24,708 nucleotides of DNA from CAZQXD01 sp964597315 (GCA_964597315.1 CAZQXD010000064.1:1-24708), one strand, 5' to 3'; positions 1 through 7,453 are shown, numbered from the stretch's first letter. Numbers and translations: made by a program. Notes: a model not told the origin generated them from the sequence alone.

Positions 1-55
1 TGGTTGCCGCCTGAGAAGTTGGAAGCCTCGCCCGTCAGGGCGGGGAGCAGTCACG
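1..55 (+). mobile_element. Possible right end of an IS200/IS605 (tnpB-type) element
   Basis: Positions 26-33 and 38-45 form an 8-bp stem (one G-T wobble) around the loop GTCA, followed by AGCAGTCAC. A subterminal GC hairpin followed by a short tail ending in TCAC is typical of the right ends of IS200/IS605-family elements, where it also forms the 3' end of the tnpB guide RNA. The element body would lie to the left, outside the window, so no transposase can be confirmed; frames 2 and 3 have stops at 56-58 and 12-14. There is no T-tract, which argues against a simple terminator. The stop codon of the neighbouring CBM48 gene (TCA at 51-53) lies inside this tail. The call is by resemblance only. 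Confidence 0.4.
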
Positions 56-359
56 TGATGACCACCGAATTGTCGCTGCCGCCGGTGGGGTTGGGCACAT
101 ATTTGTCGGCTTCCCAGTCGTTTTCCCAGGTGACGCCGTCGATCAGGTAGCGGTACTGGTATTCCCGCCCGGATGTCAGATTGAGAGTCACGGTAAAGGA
201 ACCGTCCTTGAGTTTTTTCATGGGCGTGGCTTTGGTGTCCCAGTCATTGAACTCACCCACCAGGAACACCGCCTTGGCGTCGGGAGCGGCTGGTTTGGCC
301 ATTTTGAAGGTGGTCTTGCAGACCGGTTTGGACTTGAGTTGCTGTTTTTTGACAGGCAT
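51..359 (-). CDS. Small CBM48/isoamylase-N-like glycogen-binding domain protein
   Basis: A 102-residue protein made almost entirely of one early-set (isoamylase N-terminal, CBM48/AMPK-beta-like) domain. The fingerprint is visible: VFLVGEFNDWD, then TPMKKLKDGSF, then the YQYRYLIDG strand and WENDWEADKYVPNPTGGSDNSVV. The family binds alpha-glucans; as a stand-alone domain it probably tethers or modulates rather than catalyses. A longer reading from 437 is possible, but the ATG at 359 has a good AGGGGAGA ribosome-binding site and removes a poorly conserved leader. It is the last gene of a minus-strand run after DUF4202, 88 bp downstream of it. The stop codon lies in the IS-like end at 1-55, so the extreme C-terminus may have been set by an insertion. 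Confidence 0.85.
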   Translation of the reverse strand: MPVKKQQLKSKPVCKTTFKMAKPAAPDAKAVFLVGEFNDWDTKATPMKKLKDGSFTVTLNLTSGREYQYRYLIDGVTWENDWEADKYVPNPTGGSDNSVVIT

Positions 360-447
360 GGCGTGGTCTCCCCTGAGAAAAAGTCTTCGCGCTTGGGCGC
401 TTGTTTTTGAGTCTAGCGGTTTTCTTCTATCTGTCATGACCTGCGGT

Positions 448-1041
448 TCAGCTAGCCAGCGCTTTCTCCACGATGGCCCGGGCAGCGGCGGGCAGTTCCA
501 AGCCTAGGGCCGCCTGCTGGCCTTGGGGGGACATTTTAGCCCAGGTTTTGCGCAATACCCCCAACAGCTTGGCCTCGTCGTGCTGGCGGGCGAAATCGGT
601 GAAGTAATTTTCCAGGAACACCAAGCAGATAACATCCTCCAGGGTCTGGGTTTCCGGGTCGGACTTGAGCCGTTCCTTGCGCAGCAGGCTTTGCACTCGG
701 GCGATGGTGGTCTCGTCGTAACCGGTCTCCCCCAGGATCGTCCCGGCGGTATCGGCGTGGAAGCGGCCCAGGGTGGTGCGCCAGCGATGATAGCCGGGCC
801 GGTCCATGGGGTAGTCGGAACGGGGGATGGTCCAGCGGCGGATATGCTGGGCGCGGGTGGCCAGTCGTAGGGCTTCAGAGGCATCCGGGGCCAGTCGCTC
901 CAGCCAGGCGCTCATGCGCTGGGAGTACACCAGTTCCTTGGGCTGGGCCACGCCATCCACAAAGTCTTGATTAGGGTCCTCAGCGTTGGCGGCGTCGATG
1001 CGCCGCAGGGCTTCATTGAAACGGTCGGGGTTGGGGGGCAT
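448..1041 (-). CDS. DUF4202 domain-containing protein
   Basis: A 197-residue soluble protein that matches the DUF4202 family over its whole length. It opens with a FNEALRRIDAANAEDPN segment and an ELVYSQRMSAWLERLAP helix. These are followed by a His/Arg-rich block (ATRAQHIRRWTIPRSDYP, then GYHRWRT) and a C-terminal DVICLVFLENYFTDFA helix. The conserved QHIRRW and Glu/His positions suggest an HD-like or metal-binding helical fold, but the biochemical function is not known to me. The ATG at 1041 is preceded by GAGGA at proper spacing. It lies 21 bp after the DUF1622 gene and is probably co-transcribed with it. Confidence 0.85.
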   Translation of the reverse strand: MPPNPDRFNEALRRIDAANAEDPNQDFVDGVAQPKELVYSQRMSAWLERLAPDASEALRLATRAQHIRRWTIPRSDYPMDRPGYHRWRTTLGRFHADTAGTILGETGYDETTIARVQSLLRKERLKSDPETQTLEDVICLVFLENYFTDFARQHDEAKLLGVLRKTWAKMSPQGQQAALGLELPAAARAIVEKALAS

Positions 1042-1062
1042 GGGTTTTCCTCGGGTCGGATG

Positions 1063-1443
1063 TTATGCCTGCCGCCGCTCAATGGCTTCCTGCTGCTCCT
1101 TGATCTCCCGCATCAGAAAAAAATTCAGCCCGGTACGGATCACGGCGATGGCGGCCAGCTTGCCGATGGCCTCCCAGGTGGGGGCCACCGCAGTGGATAG
1201 GATATCCGCGCCGAGTTGAAACTCAAGGGCCAGGGCCAGGTAACGGGCCATGGTAAAACGGGCCAGGGCAAAATCGGCGCTACGCCGCACCAGCAGAGTG
1301 TAGAGAAACTGGAAGGCCGCCACCGCCGCGCCCACCGCTACCGCCAGCACCCCCATGGCCTCCACCGCCACCCGCAGCCACTCCACAGCGTGGATCAGGG
1401 TGGACTCCACCCATTCGAAGCTGTTCACGGTCGGTTCGCTCAA
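1063..1443 (-). CDS. DUF1622 family small membrane protein, TTG start
   Basis: A 126-residue protein with three hydrophobic segments. The sequence runs through MGVLAVAVGAAVAAFQFLY, FTMARYLALALEFQLGADIL and AIGKLAAIAVIRTGLNFFL, then a charged tail. The pattern ALEFQLGADIL...AVIRT.LN.FL is typical of DUF1622. A longer open frame runs upstream to 1809, but that part is antisense-like filler over DUF454. The best start is TTG at 1443: GGAG sits seven bases upstream, and the TTG overlaps the DUF454 stop as TTGA (1440-1443), the signature of translational coupling. An alternative GTG lies at 1428 without a well-placed ribosome-binding site. Role unknown; likely an inner-membrane protein. Confidence 0.8.
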   Translation of the reverse strand: MSEPTVNSFEWVESTLIHAVEWLRVAVEAMGVLAVAVGAAVAAFQFLYTLLVRRSADFALARFTMARYLALALEFQLGADILSTAVAPTWEAIGKLAAIAVIRTGLNFFLMREIKEQQEAIERRQA

Positions 1444-1850
1444 AGGCTCTCTCCAGTGTCGGGTTGGCGGGTGGGCAGCCACAGCAGGTGCAGGGTCACG
1501 CCTGCGGCAATCCCAAACAATAGCAATTTCAGCCACAGGGCCTGGACCACCACCAGCGCTGTGAAACCGATAGACAGCCAGATCAGGGTGATGGCGCTGG
1601 CCTTGGCCCGTAGCGGCACCCCTCGGCCCGCCCGGTAATCGCGGATATAAGGCCCCAGATAGGGGTTTTCCAGCAGCCGCCGGTAGGCGGTCTCGGAGCT
1701 GCGGGCATAACAGGCCGCGGCCAGCAGCAGAAACGGCGTAGTGGGCAACAACGGCAGGAAAATGCCCATGATGCCCAACGCCATGGCCAGGTAGCCGACG
1801 CCCAGCCACAGCCGACGGCGCAGGCCGGTGGATAGGGATGGCGGGATCAT
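1440..1850 (-). CDS. DUF454 (YbaN-like) inner-membrane protein
   Basis: A 136-residue protein of the YbaN/DUF454 family. The diagnostic N-terminal block GVGYLAMALGIMGIFLPLLPTTPFLLLAA is present, followed by the CYARSS segment and a Tyr/Arg-rich cytoplasmic stretch (LENPYLGPYIRDYRAGRGVPLRAK). A second pair of membrane helices lies near residues 85-125. The family has no settled function. The ATG at 1850 gives the usual family length; the open frame continues upstream to 2138, but that extension is not family-like. The Shine-Dalgarno match is weak. It is the first gene of the minus-strand run and is divergent from the gene at 1944, with a 93-bp gap in which I see no clear promoter boxes. Confidence 0.85.
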   Translation of the reverse strand: MIPPSLSTGLRRRLWLGVGYLAMALGIMGIFLPLLPTTPFLLLAAACYARSSETAYRRLLENPYLGPYIRDYRAGRGVPLRAKASAITLIWLSIGFTALVVVQALWLKLLLFGIAAGVTLHLLWLPTRQPDTGESL

Positions 1851-1943
1851 GGTGGTAGCATTAGCCCACGGCGGCCTTCGATGGCCCAGGTCGCCGCTAA
1901 CCCTATCAAATCGATAACGCTCCGGTCGAGGCGCAAAACATCC

Positions 1944-2348
1944 ATGAACAAGCCCATCCAGCCCAAGGTCCTGATGGACGAGGACGGCATCCGCATCACC
2001 ACCCAGCAGGTGAGCACCGATGTCGGCGAGTTTCCGTTTCGGGATATCCATGCGGTGGACCAGCAGGTCGTCAGACCTGTCTGGGGACCGCTGTTTTTGG
2101 CCCTGTTGGGTACCCTGAATCTGGCCATCGCCTTGCAAGCCTTGTTCTGGGTAGACTTGCTGGCCTCGGCGATCATGTTAGGGGGTGGGCTGTTCTGGTG
2201 GCTGCGGGGCGCCCGCCACACCTTGATCCTGACCCTGCCCACGGGGCCGGTGAGCGCCTGGTTCAGCCGCAGCGCCGCTCCCCTGCAACATGCCCTGGAA
2301 ATCATCCGCGCGCAACTGGACAAGCGCCGCGCCAGCGAAGGGTCCTGA
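1944..2348 (+). CDS. DUF6232-like small membrane protein
   Basis: A 134-residue protein. A soluble N-terminal part (residues 1-45) contains a short beta-like segment ITTQQVSTDVGEFPFRDIHAVDQQ. It is followed by two hydrophobic helices (about 48-70 and 74-88) and a C-terminal part with HTLILTLPTGPVSAWFS. The arrangement resembles small QacE/DUF6232-type proteins in which a PH-like half is interrupted by a membrane hairpin. The ATG at 1944 is preferred over the one at 1881 because the extra 21 residues are basic and unlike the family; a GAGG lies about 11 bases upstream. Function unknown. It runs convergently into dctD, with only 10 bp between the stops. Confidence 0.65.
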   Translation: MNKPIQPKVLMDEDGIRITTQQVSTDVGEFPFRDIHAVDQQVVRPVWGPLFLALLGTLNLAIALQALFWVDLLASAIMLGGGLFWWLRGARHTLILTLPTGPVSAWFSRSAAPLQHALEIIRAQLDKRRASEGS

Positions 2349-2358
2349 GCCGCCGGGC

Positions 2359-3687
2359 TTACTGACATTCACCCGGCTTCAGCCCGTATTTCCTGAGCTT
2401 GTCGTATAGGGTCTTGCGGGGCACCCCCAGGGCTTCGCAGGCGGCGGCGACGTTGCCCTGATGGTGTTCCAGTTCCCGGGCAATCACCGACTTCTCGAAG
2501 GCCGCAACCTGGTCCGGCAGGCAGCCCTGGGCAGCGGCCTGGGGCGCCGGGGCCACGCCCAGATAGCCCAGCACGAAGCGGTCGGCGGCGTTGGCCAGTT
2601 CCCGCACGTTGCCGGGCCAGGGGTTGGCCAGTAGCCTCGCCAGCACCTCGCCGGTGATGGCCGGGGCGGAGCGCCGGTAGCGGTCGGCGGCCTTGTCCAC
2701 GAAATGCTGGAACAGTAGCGGGATGTCCTCCCGCCGCTCCCGCAGGGGCGGCAGTTCCACCTTGACCACATGCAACCGGTAGTACAGGTCTTCCCGGAAC
2801 GACTTCTCCTGGCTGGCCTCCCGCAGGTCCACCTTGGTGGCGGCGATGATCCGAATATCCAGGGGGATGGTTTTATTGGAGCCTAACCGCTCCACCGTGC
2901 GCTCTTGCAAGACCCGCAACAGCTTGACCTGCATGGCCAGGGGCATGCTCTCGATCTCGTCCAGGAACACCGTGCCCCCTTGGGCATGTTCGAACTTGCC
3001 GATGCGCCGACCGCTGGCCCCGGTAAAGGCCCCGGCCTCGTGGCCGAACAGTTCCGACTCGATAATGGTTTCGGGGATGGCTCCGCAGTTTAGGGCCACG
3101 AAGGGCCGCTCCCGGCGGCGGCTCAACTGGTGCAGGCAGCGGGCGGTGACGTCCTTGCCGGTGCCGGTCTCCCCCTCGATCAGCACATCGGCGTCGATAT
3201 CGGCGATGTTGCGGATCACGTCCCGCAGCCGGGTCATGCCCGGGCTTTTGCCCATGAGCAGCTTGTGGTCGTCGCGCTGGGCCTCCAGCTCGGCCCGCAG
3301 CCGACGGTTTTCTAGGGTCAGGGCGCGTTTTTCCAAAGCCCGGCGCACGGTGTCCAGCAGCACCTTGGCGCGAAAGGGTTTTTCCAGAAAATCATAAGCG
3401 CCGTCGCGCATGGCCTGTACCGCCATAGCAATGTCCCCATGGCCGGTGACCAGCACCACCGGCAAGTCCGGGTCCAGGGCCTGTACCTGCCCCATCAGCG
3501 CCAGCCCGTCCATGCGTGGCATGCGGATATCCGTGACGACGATGCCTGGCCAGTCCCGGTCCAGCAGCGCCAGGGCGGCGGCGGCGCTGTCGCAGGGCAG
3601 CACCTCGTAGTCGGCCAGCTCCAAGGTCTGCTGGCCTGCAGCCCGCAAATGGGGTTCGTCGTCCACGAAGATCACCGCTCCGCTCAT
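2359..3687 (-). CDS. dctD: DctD-type sigma-54-dependent response regulator
   Basis: A 442-residue NtrC-family activator with all three modules. The receiver domain (1-120) has the acidic pair D9-D10, phospho-acceptor D53 in VVTDIRMPRMDG, and K103. The AAA+ domain (about 142-375) has Walker A GETGTGKD at 172-179, the sigma-54-contacting GAFTGA loop at 219-224, and Walker B GGTVFLDEIE at 237-246. A Fis-type helix-turn-helix lies at about 405-435 (GNVAAACEALGVPRKTLYDKL). When phosphorylated by DctB it would activate sigma-54 promoters of dicarboxylate transport genes. The ATG at 3687 has GGAGG six bases upstream and follows the dctB stop by 18 bp, so the pair is one operon. I found no convincing -24/-12 site in the window. 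Confidence 0.93.
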   Translation of the reverse strand: MSGAVIFVDDEPHLRAAGQQTLELADYEVLPCDSAAAALALLDRDWPGIVVTDIRMPRMDGLALMGQVQALDPDLPVVLVTGHGDIAMAVQAMRDGAYDFLEKPFRAKVLLDTVRRALEKRALTLENRRLRAELEAQRDDHKLLMGKSPGMTRLRDVIRNIADIDADVLIEGETGTGKDVTARCLHQLSRRRERPFVALNCGAIPETIIESELFGHEAGAFTGASGRRIGKFEHAQGGTVFLDEIESMPLAMQVKLLRVLQERTVERLGSNKTIPLDIRIIAATKVDLREASQEKSFREDLYYRLHVVKVELPPLRERREDIPLLFQHFVDKAADRYRRSAPAITGEVLARLLANPWPGNVRELANAADRFVLGYLGVAPAPQAAAQGCLPDQVAAFEKSVIARELEHHQGNVAAACEALGVPRKTLYDKLRKYGLKPGECQ

Positions 3688-3705
3688 GGCTAGCCTCCGG
3701 GGGGG

Positions 3706-5562
3706 TTATTGAGTGTATACCCCCGGCAGTTCCACCGTGAACACCGCCCCCCCCTCTGGATGGTTGGCGGCGCGAATGGAACCACCGAGAGTCTTGATGA
3801 TGCCATAGGAAATAGACAACCCCAGCCCCAGTCCTTCGCCTACCTCCTTGGTGGTGAAGAACGGGTCGAACAACTGGGGCAGGGCAGCTGGGGCGATGCC
3901 GGGACCGCTGTCCCGCACCGTCAGCGATACCCGCCCGGGCACAGTTCGCACAGTCAGTTCCAGGCGCCGTTCCCGGCCATCGGCCATGGCGTCCAGGGCG
4001 TTGTTGCAGAGATTCACCAGCACCTGCTCCAGGCGGATGGCATTGCCCCGCACCGTTAGAGCGGCGTCGGGCAGGTCTTCGACAAGGGCCACATCCAGCT
4101 TACGGGCGCGAGGGGCGATCAGGGTCAGGGTTTGGCGGATCACCTGGCGCAGGTCCACCGGTCCCATCTCCTCGGAGGTTTTGCGGGCGAAGGTTTTGAG
4201 GTGGCCGGTCAGTTCGGCCATGCGTCCGGTCAGCTCGACGATGGTCTTGATGTTCTCCCCGGCCCGGTCCGGGCGGTGGCGGGTCAGGAACACCCCGGCG
4301 TTTTCGGCGTAAGCGCGGATGGCGGCCAGGGGTTGATTCAGTTCGTGGACGATGGCCGCCGACATCTGCCCCAGGGCCGCCAGCTTGCCGGCCTGGATCA
4401 GATCGTCCTGGGTCTGGCGCAGGGTGTCCTCGGCCCGCCGACGGTCCTGAATTTCCTGTTGCAGGCGCTGGTTGCTGGTCTGGAGATCCCGAGTGCGCTC
4501 CGCCACCCGCCGCTCTAATTGATCCCGTGACCGGGCCAGGGCCTCGGCGGTGCGCTGCCGCTCCCGCAGCAGGGCTTGCAGGTTTTGCCGTCGTTGTAGC
4601 AAAAACAACAGCAGCAGGGCCAGAATCACAAACCCCAGCCCGGCCAGGGCCATGGCCGTGAGCATCTGGCTACGGACCGCATCGGTGGGAGACAGCACAT
4701 GGACGATCCACTGGGTGGTGGGCACCTGAGAGGTCTGCACCAGGTAGTGCCGGTCGCGCCCCGCCTCCCGCAGGGTGAGGGTGCGCGTGGAACCGTCATA
4801 GCTGCGGGCCGCCACATCCAGAGAGCGCAGGGGCTGATTGCCGTACTGGAGGCTGGCCTGGATGCGCTCCAAGGCCGTGGGGGACAGGGGGTGGAGGCTA
4901 TGAAACCGCCACTCGTCCCGGCTGGTGATGAAGATCACCCCGTCTCCGTCGGTGACGATCACCGGAGCGGCGTCCTGGGCCCAGGCCGATTCCAGGCGCT
5001 CCAGGCTGATCTTGACCACGCTCACCCCCAGCACCTGGTCCCCCGCCCAAACCGGGTGGGAGAAGTAAAACCCCGGCAGGTTGGAGGTGGTGCCTAGGGC
5101 GAAGTAAACTCCCGTTGACCCGGCCAGGGCGGTCTGGAAATAGGGGCGGAAGCCGAAGTTCAGGCCCACGAAGGACATCTCCCCGTGCCAATTGCTGGCG
5201 GCCAGGGTCAGGCCCCGAATATCCATGATATAGGTATCCGAGGCTTTGGCGATGGCGTTGAATTCTTGGAGGTACCGGTTCACATGGCGAATTTGCACCG
5301 GGTCGTCGGGGTGGCGCAGCAGCCGGGCCACCAGGTCCTGGCGGGCCAGCAGCCGGGGCAGGAATTCATAGGTCTCCAGCACCCCTTGCAGATTGGTCAC
5401 ATACAACTCCAGGGCATGAGTGCCCCGGGCGCGTATCTCTGCCAGGGCCGCCTGCCGGGTCCAGGTCGCCGCCTGCCACAGGGTCAGTGGCAGCAGCACC
5501 GCCACCCCCAGGGCCAGCACCCGGCGTCGGGTGGCGATCCGCACCAGTGGGCTAGTCCTCAT
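3706..5562 (-). CDS. dctB: DctB-type membrane sensor histidine kinase
   Basis: A 618-residue kinase. The first membrane helix lies at about 14-33 and the second at about 302-323; they flank a large periplasmic double-Cache sensor (about 35-295) carrying the DctB-like run SNWHGEMSFVGLNFGFRPYF. A coiled coil (about 325-390) leads to HisKA with phospho-acceptor H406 in IVHELNQPLAAIR. The ATPase domain follows: N-box NLCNNALDAM (517-526), G1 DSGPGI (551-556), F-box FDPFFTTK and G2 GLGLGLSI. The DctB family senses C4-dicarboxylates. The start at 5562 forms an ATGA overlap with the upstream AEC carrier (5559-5562); the longer frame to 5772 is inside that gene. The operon therefore couples a carrier, this sensor and DctD. 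Confidence 0.93.
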   Translation of the reverse strand: MRTSPLVRIATRRRVLALGVAVLLPLTLWQAATWTRQAALAEIRARGTHALELYVTNLQGVLETYEFLPRLLARQDLVARLLRHPDDPVQIRHVNRYLQEFNAIAKASDTYIMDIRGLTLAASNWHGEMSFVGLNFGFRPYFQTALAGSTGVYFALGTTSNLPGFYFSHPVWAGDQVLGVSVVKISLERLESAWAQDAAPVIVTDGDGVIFITSRDEWRFHSLHPLSPTALERIQASLQYGNQPLRSLDVAARSYDGSTRTLTLREAGRDRHYLVQTSQVPTTQWIVHVLSPTDAVRSQMLTAMALAGLGFVILALLLLFLLQRRQNLQALLRERQRTAEALARSRDQLERRVAERTRDLQTSNQRLQQEIQDRRRAEDTLRQTQDDLIQAGKLAALGQMSAAIVHELNQPLAAIRAYAENAGVFLTRHRPDRAGENIKTIVELTGRMAELTGHLKTFARKTSEEMGPVDLRQVIRQTLTLIAPRARKLDVALVEDLPDAALTVRGNAIRLEQVLVNLCNNALDAMADGRERRLELTVRTVPGRVSLTVRDSGPGIAPAALPQLFDPFFTTKEVGEGLGLGLSISYGIIKTLGGSIRAANHPEGGAVFTVELPGVYTQ

Positions 5563-6494
5563 AAGGCCACGAAAAACATCAGCAGTAGGGGCAGGGTCCC
5601 CATGGACAGCACGGTCTGCACCGTGACCACAGCGGCCATTAGTTCGGCGTCGCCCCCCAGTTGCCGGGCCAGGATATACGCTGCTGGCGATCCTGGCAGG
5701 GCGGCGAACAGCACCAGAATGGCCGTCTCCAGGCGCTCCAGTCCCAGGATCAGGGCCAGGGTCAACACCCATAGCGGCAGAATCAGCAGTTTGAGGCCCG
5801 CCGCCGCCAGCAATAGTCCCCGGCGGTCGAAAGCCACCCGCAGCCGCAGCCCCGCCCCCACCGCCAACAGGCCCAGGGGCAGCGCGGCCCGGGCCAGAAT
5901 ATCCAGCACCTCGGCGCTGCCCGGAGGCAGGCCGATACCGCTAGTGTTCAGGGCGATGCCCATTAGACAAGCCAGGATCAGGGGATTGCGGGCCATGCTC
6001 ACCAGCATGGCCGCCGGGCGGGCTTGGTGAGCCTGAACCGCCCGGGTGATGACCGCCACGCATAATACGTTCACCAGGGGGATGAGAAGGGCAATGGCCA
6101 GGGCCGCCATGGCGACCCCCGGCGGCCCGAACAGGGCGCTGGCCGCCGCCAACCCCACATAGGTATTAAAGCGGATGCCCCCCTGATAAATGGAACTGAA
6201 GGCCGGCCCGTCCGCCGTCAGCCAGGGCCGCAGCCAGAACATCAGGACTGTCATGCCCCCCAGGGCCGCCATGACCACCCCGGCCACCGGGACCACGGCG
6301 TAGTCGCCCAGGGACGCCGTGGCCAGACTACGCACCAAGAGGGCCGGAAACAGCAGGAAATAGGTGAGCTTCTCGGCGTAGGGCCAGAATGCTTCCCCGG
6401 GAAAGCCGCCACGCCGCAGCCCATAGCCCAGCACCATGATAAAGAAGATCGGTCCCAGGGCGCCCAGGATGGCAGGCAGGTGGGTCAGGTACAT
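5559..6494 (-). CDS. AEC-family (auxin efflux carrier-like) permease
   Basis: A 311-residue, highly hydrophobic protein of the usual AEC length with about ten membrane helices. The N-terminal block GALGPIFFIMVLGYGLRRGG and the repeat-like C-terminal half (ALPLGLLAVGAGLRLR, then LAALPGSPAAYILARQLGGD) are typical of the family. Bacterial relatives include malonate and malate carriers (MdcF, MleP types), so a di- or monocarboxylate substrate is likely, but the sequence does not fix it. It overlaps dctB by ATGA and lies 107 bp downstream of the PuuR-like regulator on the same strand. Its position between a dicarboxylate sensor and a glutarate pathway makes a dicarboxylate carrier the leading guess. 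Confidence 0.88.
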   Translation of the reverse strand: MYLTHLPAILGALGPIFFIMVLGYGLRRGGFPGEAFWPYAEKLTYFLLFPALLVRSLATASLGDYAVVPVAGVVMAALGGMTVLMFWLRPWLTADGPAFSSIYQGGIRFNTYVGLAAASALFGPPGVAMAALAIALLIPLVNVLCVAVITRAVQAHQARPAAMLVSMARNPLILACLMGIALNTSGIGLPPGSAEVLDILARAALPLGLLAVGAGLRLRVAFDRRGLLLAAAGLKLLILPLWVLTLALILGLERLETAILVLFAALPGSPAAYILARQLGGDAELMAAVVTVQTVLSMGTLPLLLMFFVAL

Positions 6495-6569
6495 GGCCTC
6501 GCACCTATGATCGTGTCAATGTCCTGGGTCCAATCCACAAATTAAGACTGGACAAGGAGGCTATGGAGA

Positions 6570-6590
6570 CCAGGCAAGCTGTGGGCCTGG
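6570..6590 (-). terminator. Weak hairpin between regulator and AEC carrier genes
   Basis: CCAGGC (6570-6575) and GCCTGG (6585-6590) form a perfect 6-bp stem with a 9-nt loop in the 107-bp gap between the XRE/cupin gene and the AEC gene. No T-tract follows on the minus strand, so it is at best a weak or factor-dependent stop, an mRNA-processing hairpin or chance. Confidence 0.25.
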
Positions 6591-6601
6591 CGCTCAATGT
6601 T

Positions 6602-7180
6602 CTATAAATACGGCGGTGTGCAGGCGCTGATGATTTCCGCCTCATCCTCGCCCACGTTGCGAAAGCGATGGGGCTGCCGACTGTCGAAATAATAGGCATC
6701 CCCCGGTCCCAGCACGCAGCGCTGGTCCCGCACCGTGATCTCCACCTGGCCCCGTAGCACGATGCCGCCTTCCTCGGAGTCGTGGCGCAGCATGCTTTTG
6801 CCGGTATCGGCTCCGGGGGCGTAGCGTTCGTAGAGAATCTGCAAGGTGCGGTTGTGCATATCCCCACCTACCTGGCGGAGCGACACCTTGCCTTTGGTCA
6901 GTTCTACCAGTTCCTCGCCCCGGAAGAACACCTGATCCTGGGGCGGCAGGTCCAGGGCGAAGAACTCGGCCAGAGACATGGGAATGCCGTCTAGCACTTT
7001 TTTCAGGGATGCCACCGAGGGGCTGTTCTTGTTCTGTTCGATCAGGGAGATGGTGCCGTTGGTGACGCCCGCCCGGCGGGCCAGTTCCCGTTGGGACAGA
7101 CTGCGGCTCTCTCTGACTGCCCGCAGCCGCGCCCCAAGGTCGAAGCCCAGGTCGGGAATGTGCTGATCGCCGTTGGCCAT
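6602..7180 (-). CDS. PuuR-like XRE/cupin transcriptional regulator
   Basis: A 192-residue regulator with an HTH_3 (XRE) domain at about 17-72 (LRAVRESRSLSQRELARRAG, then TNGTISLIEQNKNSPSVASL). A C-terminal cupin domain at about 115-186 contains H133, E136/E137, the turn VLRGQVEITV and H171 in RQPHRFRN. The C-terminal IISACTPPYL closely resembles the end of E. coli PuuR, the repressor of putrescine/GABA catabolism. By family it would bind a pathway intermediate in the cupin and repress divergent genes. It is transcribed away from gcdH across a 273-bp control region holding three matching palindromes, so it probably controls the 5-aminovalerate/glutarate genes and itself. The ATG at 7180 has GAGG upstream. 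The ligand is not determined. Confidence 0.88.
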   Translation of the reverse strand: MANGDQHIPDLGFDLGARLRAVRESRSLSQRELARRAGVTNGTISLIEQNKNSPSVASLKKVLDGIPMSLAEFFALDLPPQDQVFFRGEELVELTKGKVSLRQVGGDMHNRTLQILYERYAPGADTGKSMLRHDSEEGGIVLRGQVEITVRDQRCVLGPGDAYYFDSRQPHRFRNVGEDEAEIISACTPPYL

Positions 7181-7247
7181 CCTGGTTAATCCTCGCTACT
7201 GGTGCGGTTAATATCGACTATATAGTGTATCAATAAATGAAGGCGCT

Positions 7248-7265
7248 TGTTTATATTATTAAACA
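7248..7265. promoter_or_regulatory. Operator-like palindrome 1, TGTTTA-N6-TAAACA
   Basis: TGTTTA (7248-7253), TATTAT, TAAACA (7260-7265) is a perfect inverted repeat with a 6-bp spacer, 68 bp upstream of the XRE/cupin start. The same architecture recurs at 7325 and 7367. The size suits a dimeric XRE regulator, so this is the likely autoregulatory site of the PuuR-like protein (inference). Confidence 0.65.
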
Positions 7266-7324
7266 CACCCCCCGGTCGGTCTCATTCAGCGTATTCTGCA
7301 TTGGAAGTTGTGTATCACGACGAA

Positions 7325-7342
7325 CGTTTATCAAATTAAACA
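7325..7342. promoter_or_regulatory. Operator-like palindrome 2, GTTTA-N6-TAAAC
   Basis: GTTTA (7326-7330), TCAAAT, TAAAC (7337-7341) repeats the arms and spacer length of the sites at 7248 and 7367. Its centre lies 77 bp from site 1 and 42 bp (four helical turns) from site 3, which would place proteins on sites 2 and 3 on the same face of the DNA. Confidence 0.6.
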
Positions 7343-7365
7343 AAATTCCTTTTTAAACCCCCTAT

Positions 7366-7393
7366 TTGTTTAGTTTTTTAAACCTGATAGGAT
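7366..7393 (+). promoter_or_regulatory. Putative gcdH promoter overlapped by palindrome 3
   Basis: A -35-like TTGTTT (7366-7371) and a -10-like TAGGAT (7388-7393) are 16 bp apart and would start transcription about 50 bases before gcdH. The third palindrome, TGTTTA (7367-7372), GTTTTT, TAAACC (7379-7384), covers the -35 box and most of the spacer, the classic layout for repression by occlusion. The promoter boxes are imperfect; the palindrome is the stronger part of the call. Confidence 0.5.
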
Positions 7394-7453
7394 ATACCTC
7401 CTAGGCTGGTCCTGAGTACCCAGAGCCGGGCAATCCGCTTTAAGGAGTCCACC

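Noticed and set aside
360..447. Terminator between DUF4202 and CBM48 genes
   Set aside because: Only a GCGC/GCGC stem of four pairs is present near T-runs, too weak to call.
6495..6601. Sigma-54 promoter for the AEC-dctBD operon
   Set aside because: No GG-N10-GC element with an acceptable flank was found; TTGACA occurs on the minus strand but has no -10 partner.
7217..7226. ACTATATAGT palindrome near the regulator start
   Set aside because: A perfect but short AT-rich palindrome that does not match the GTTTA-N6-TAAAC design; likely to arise by chance in AT-rich DNA.
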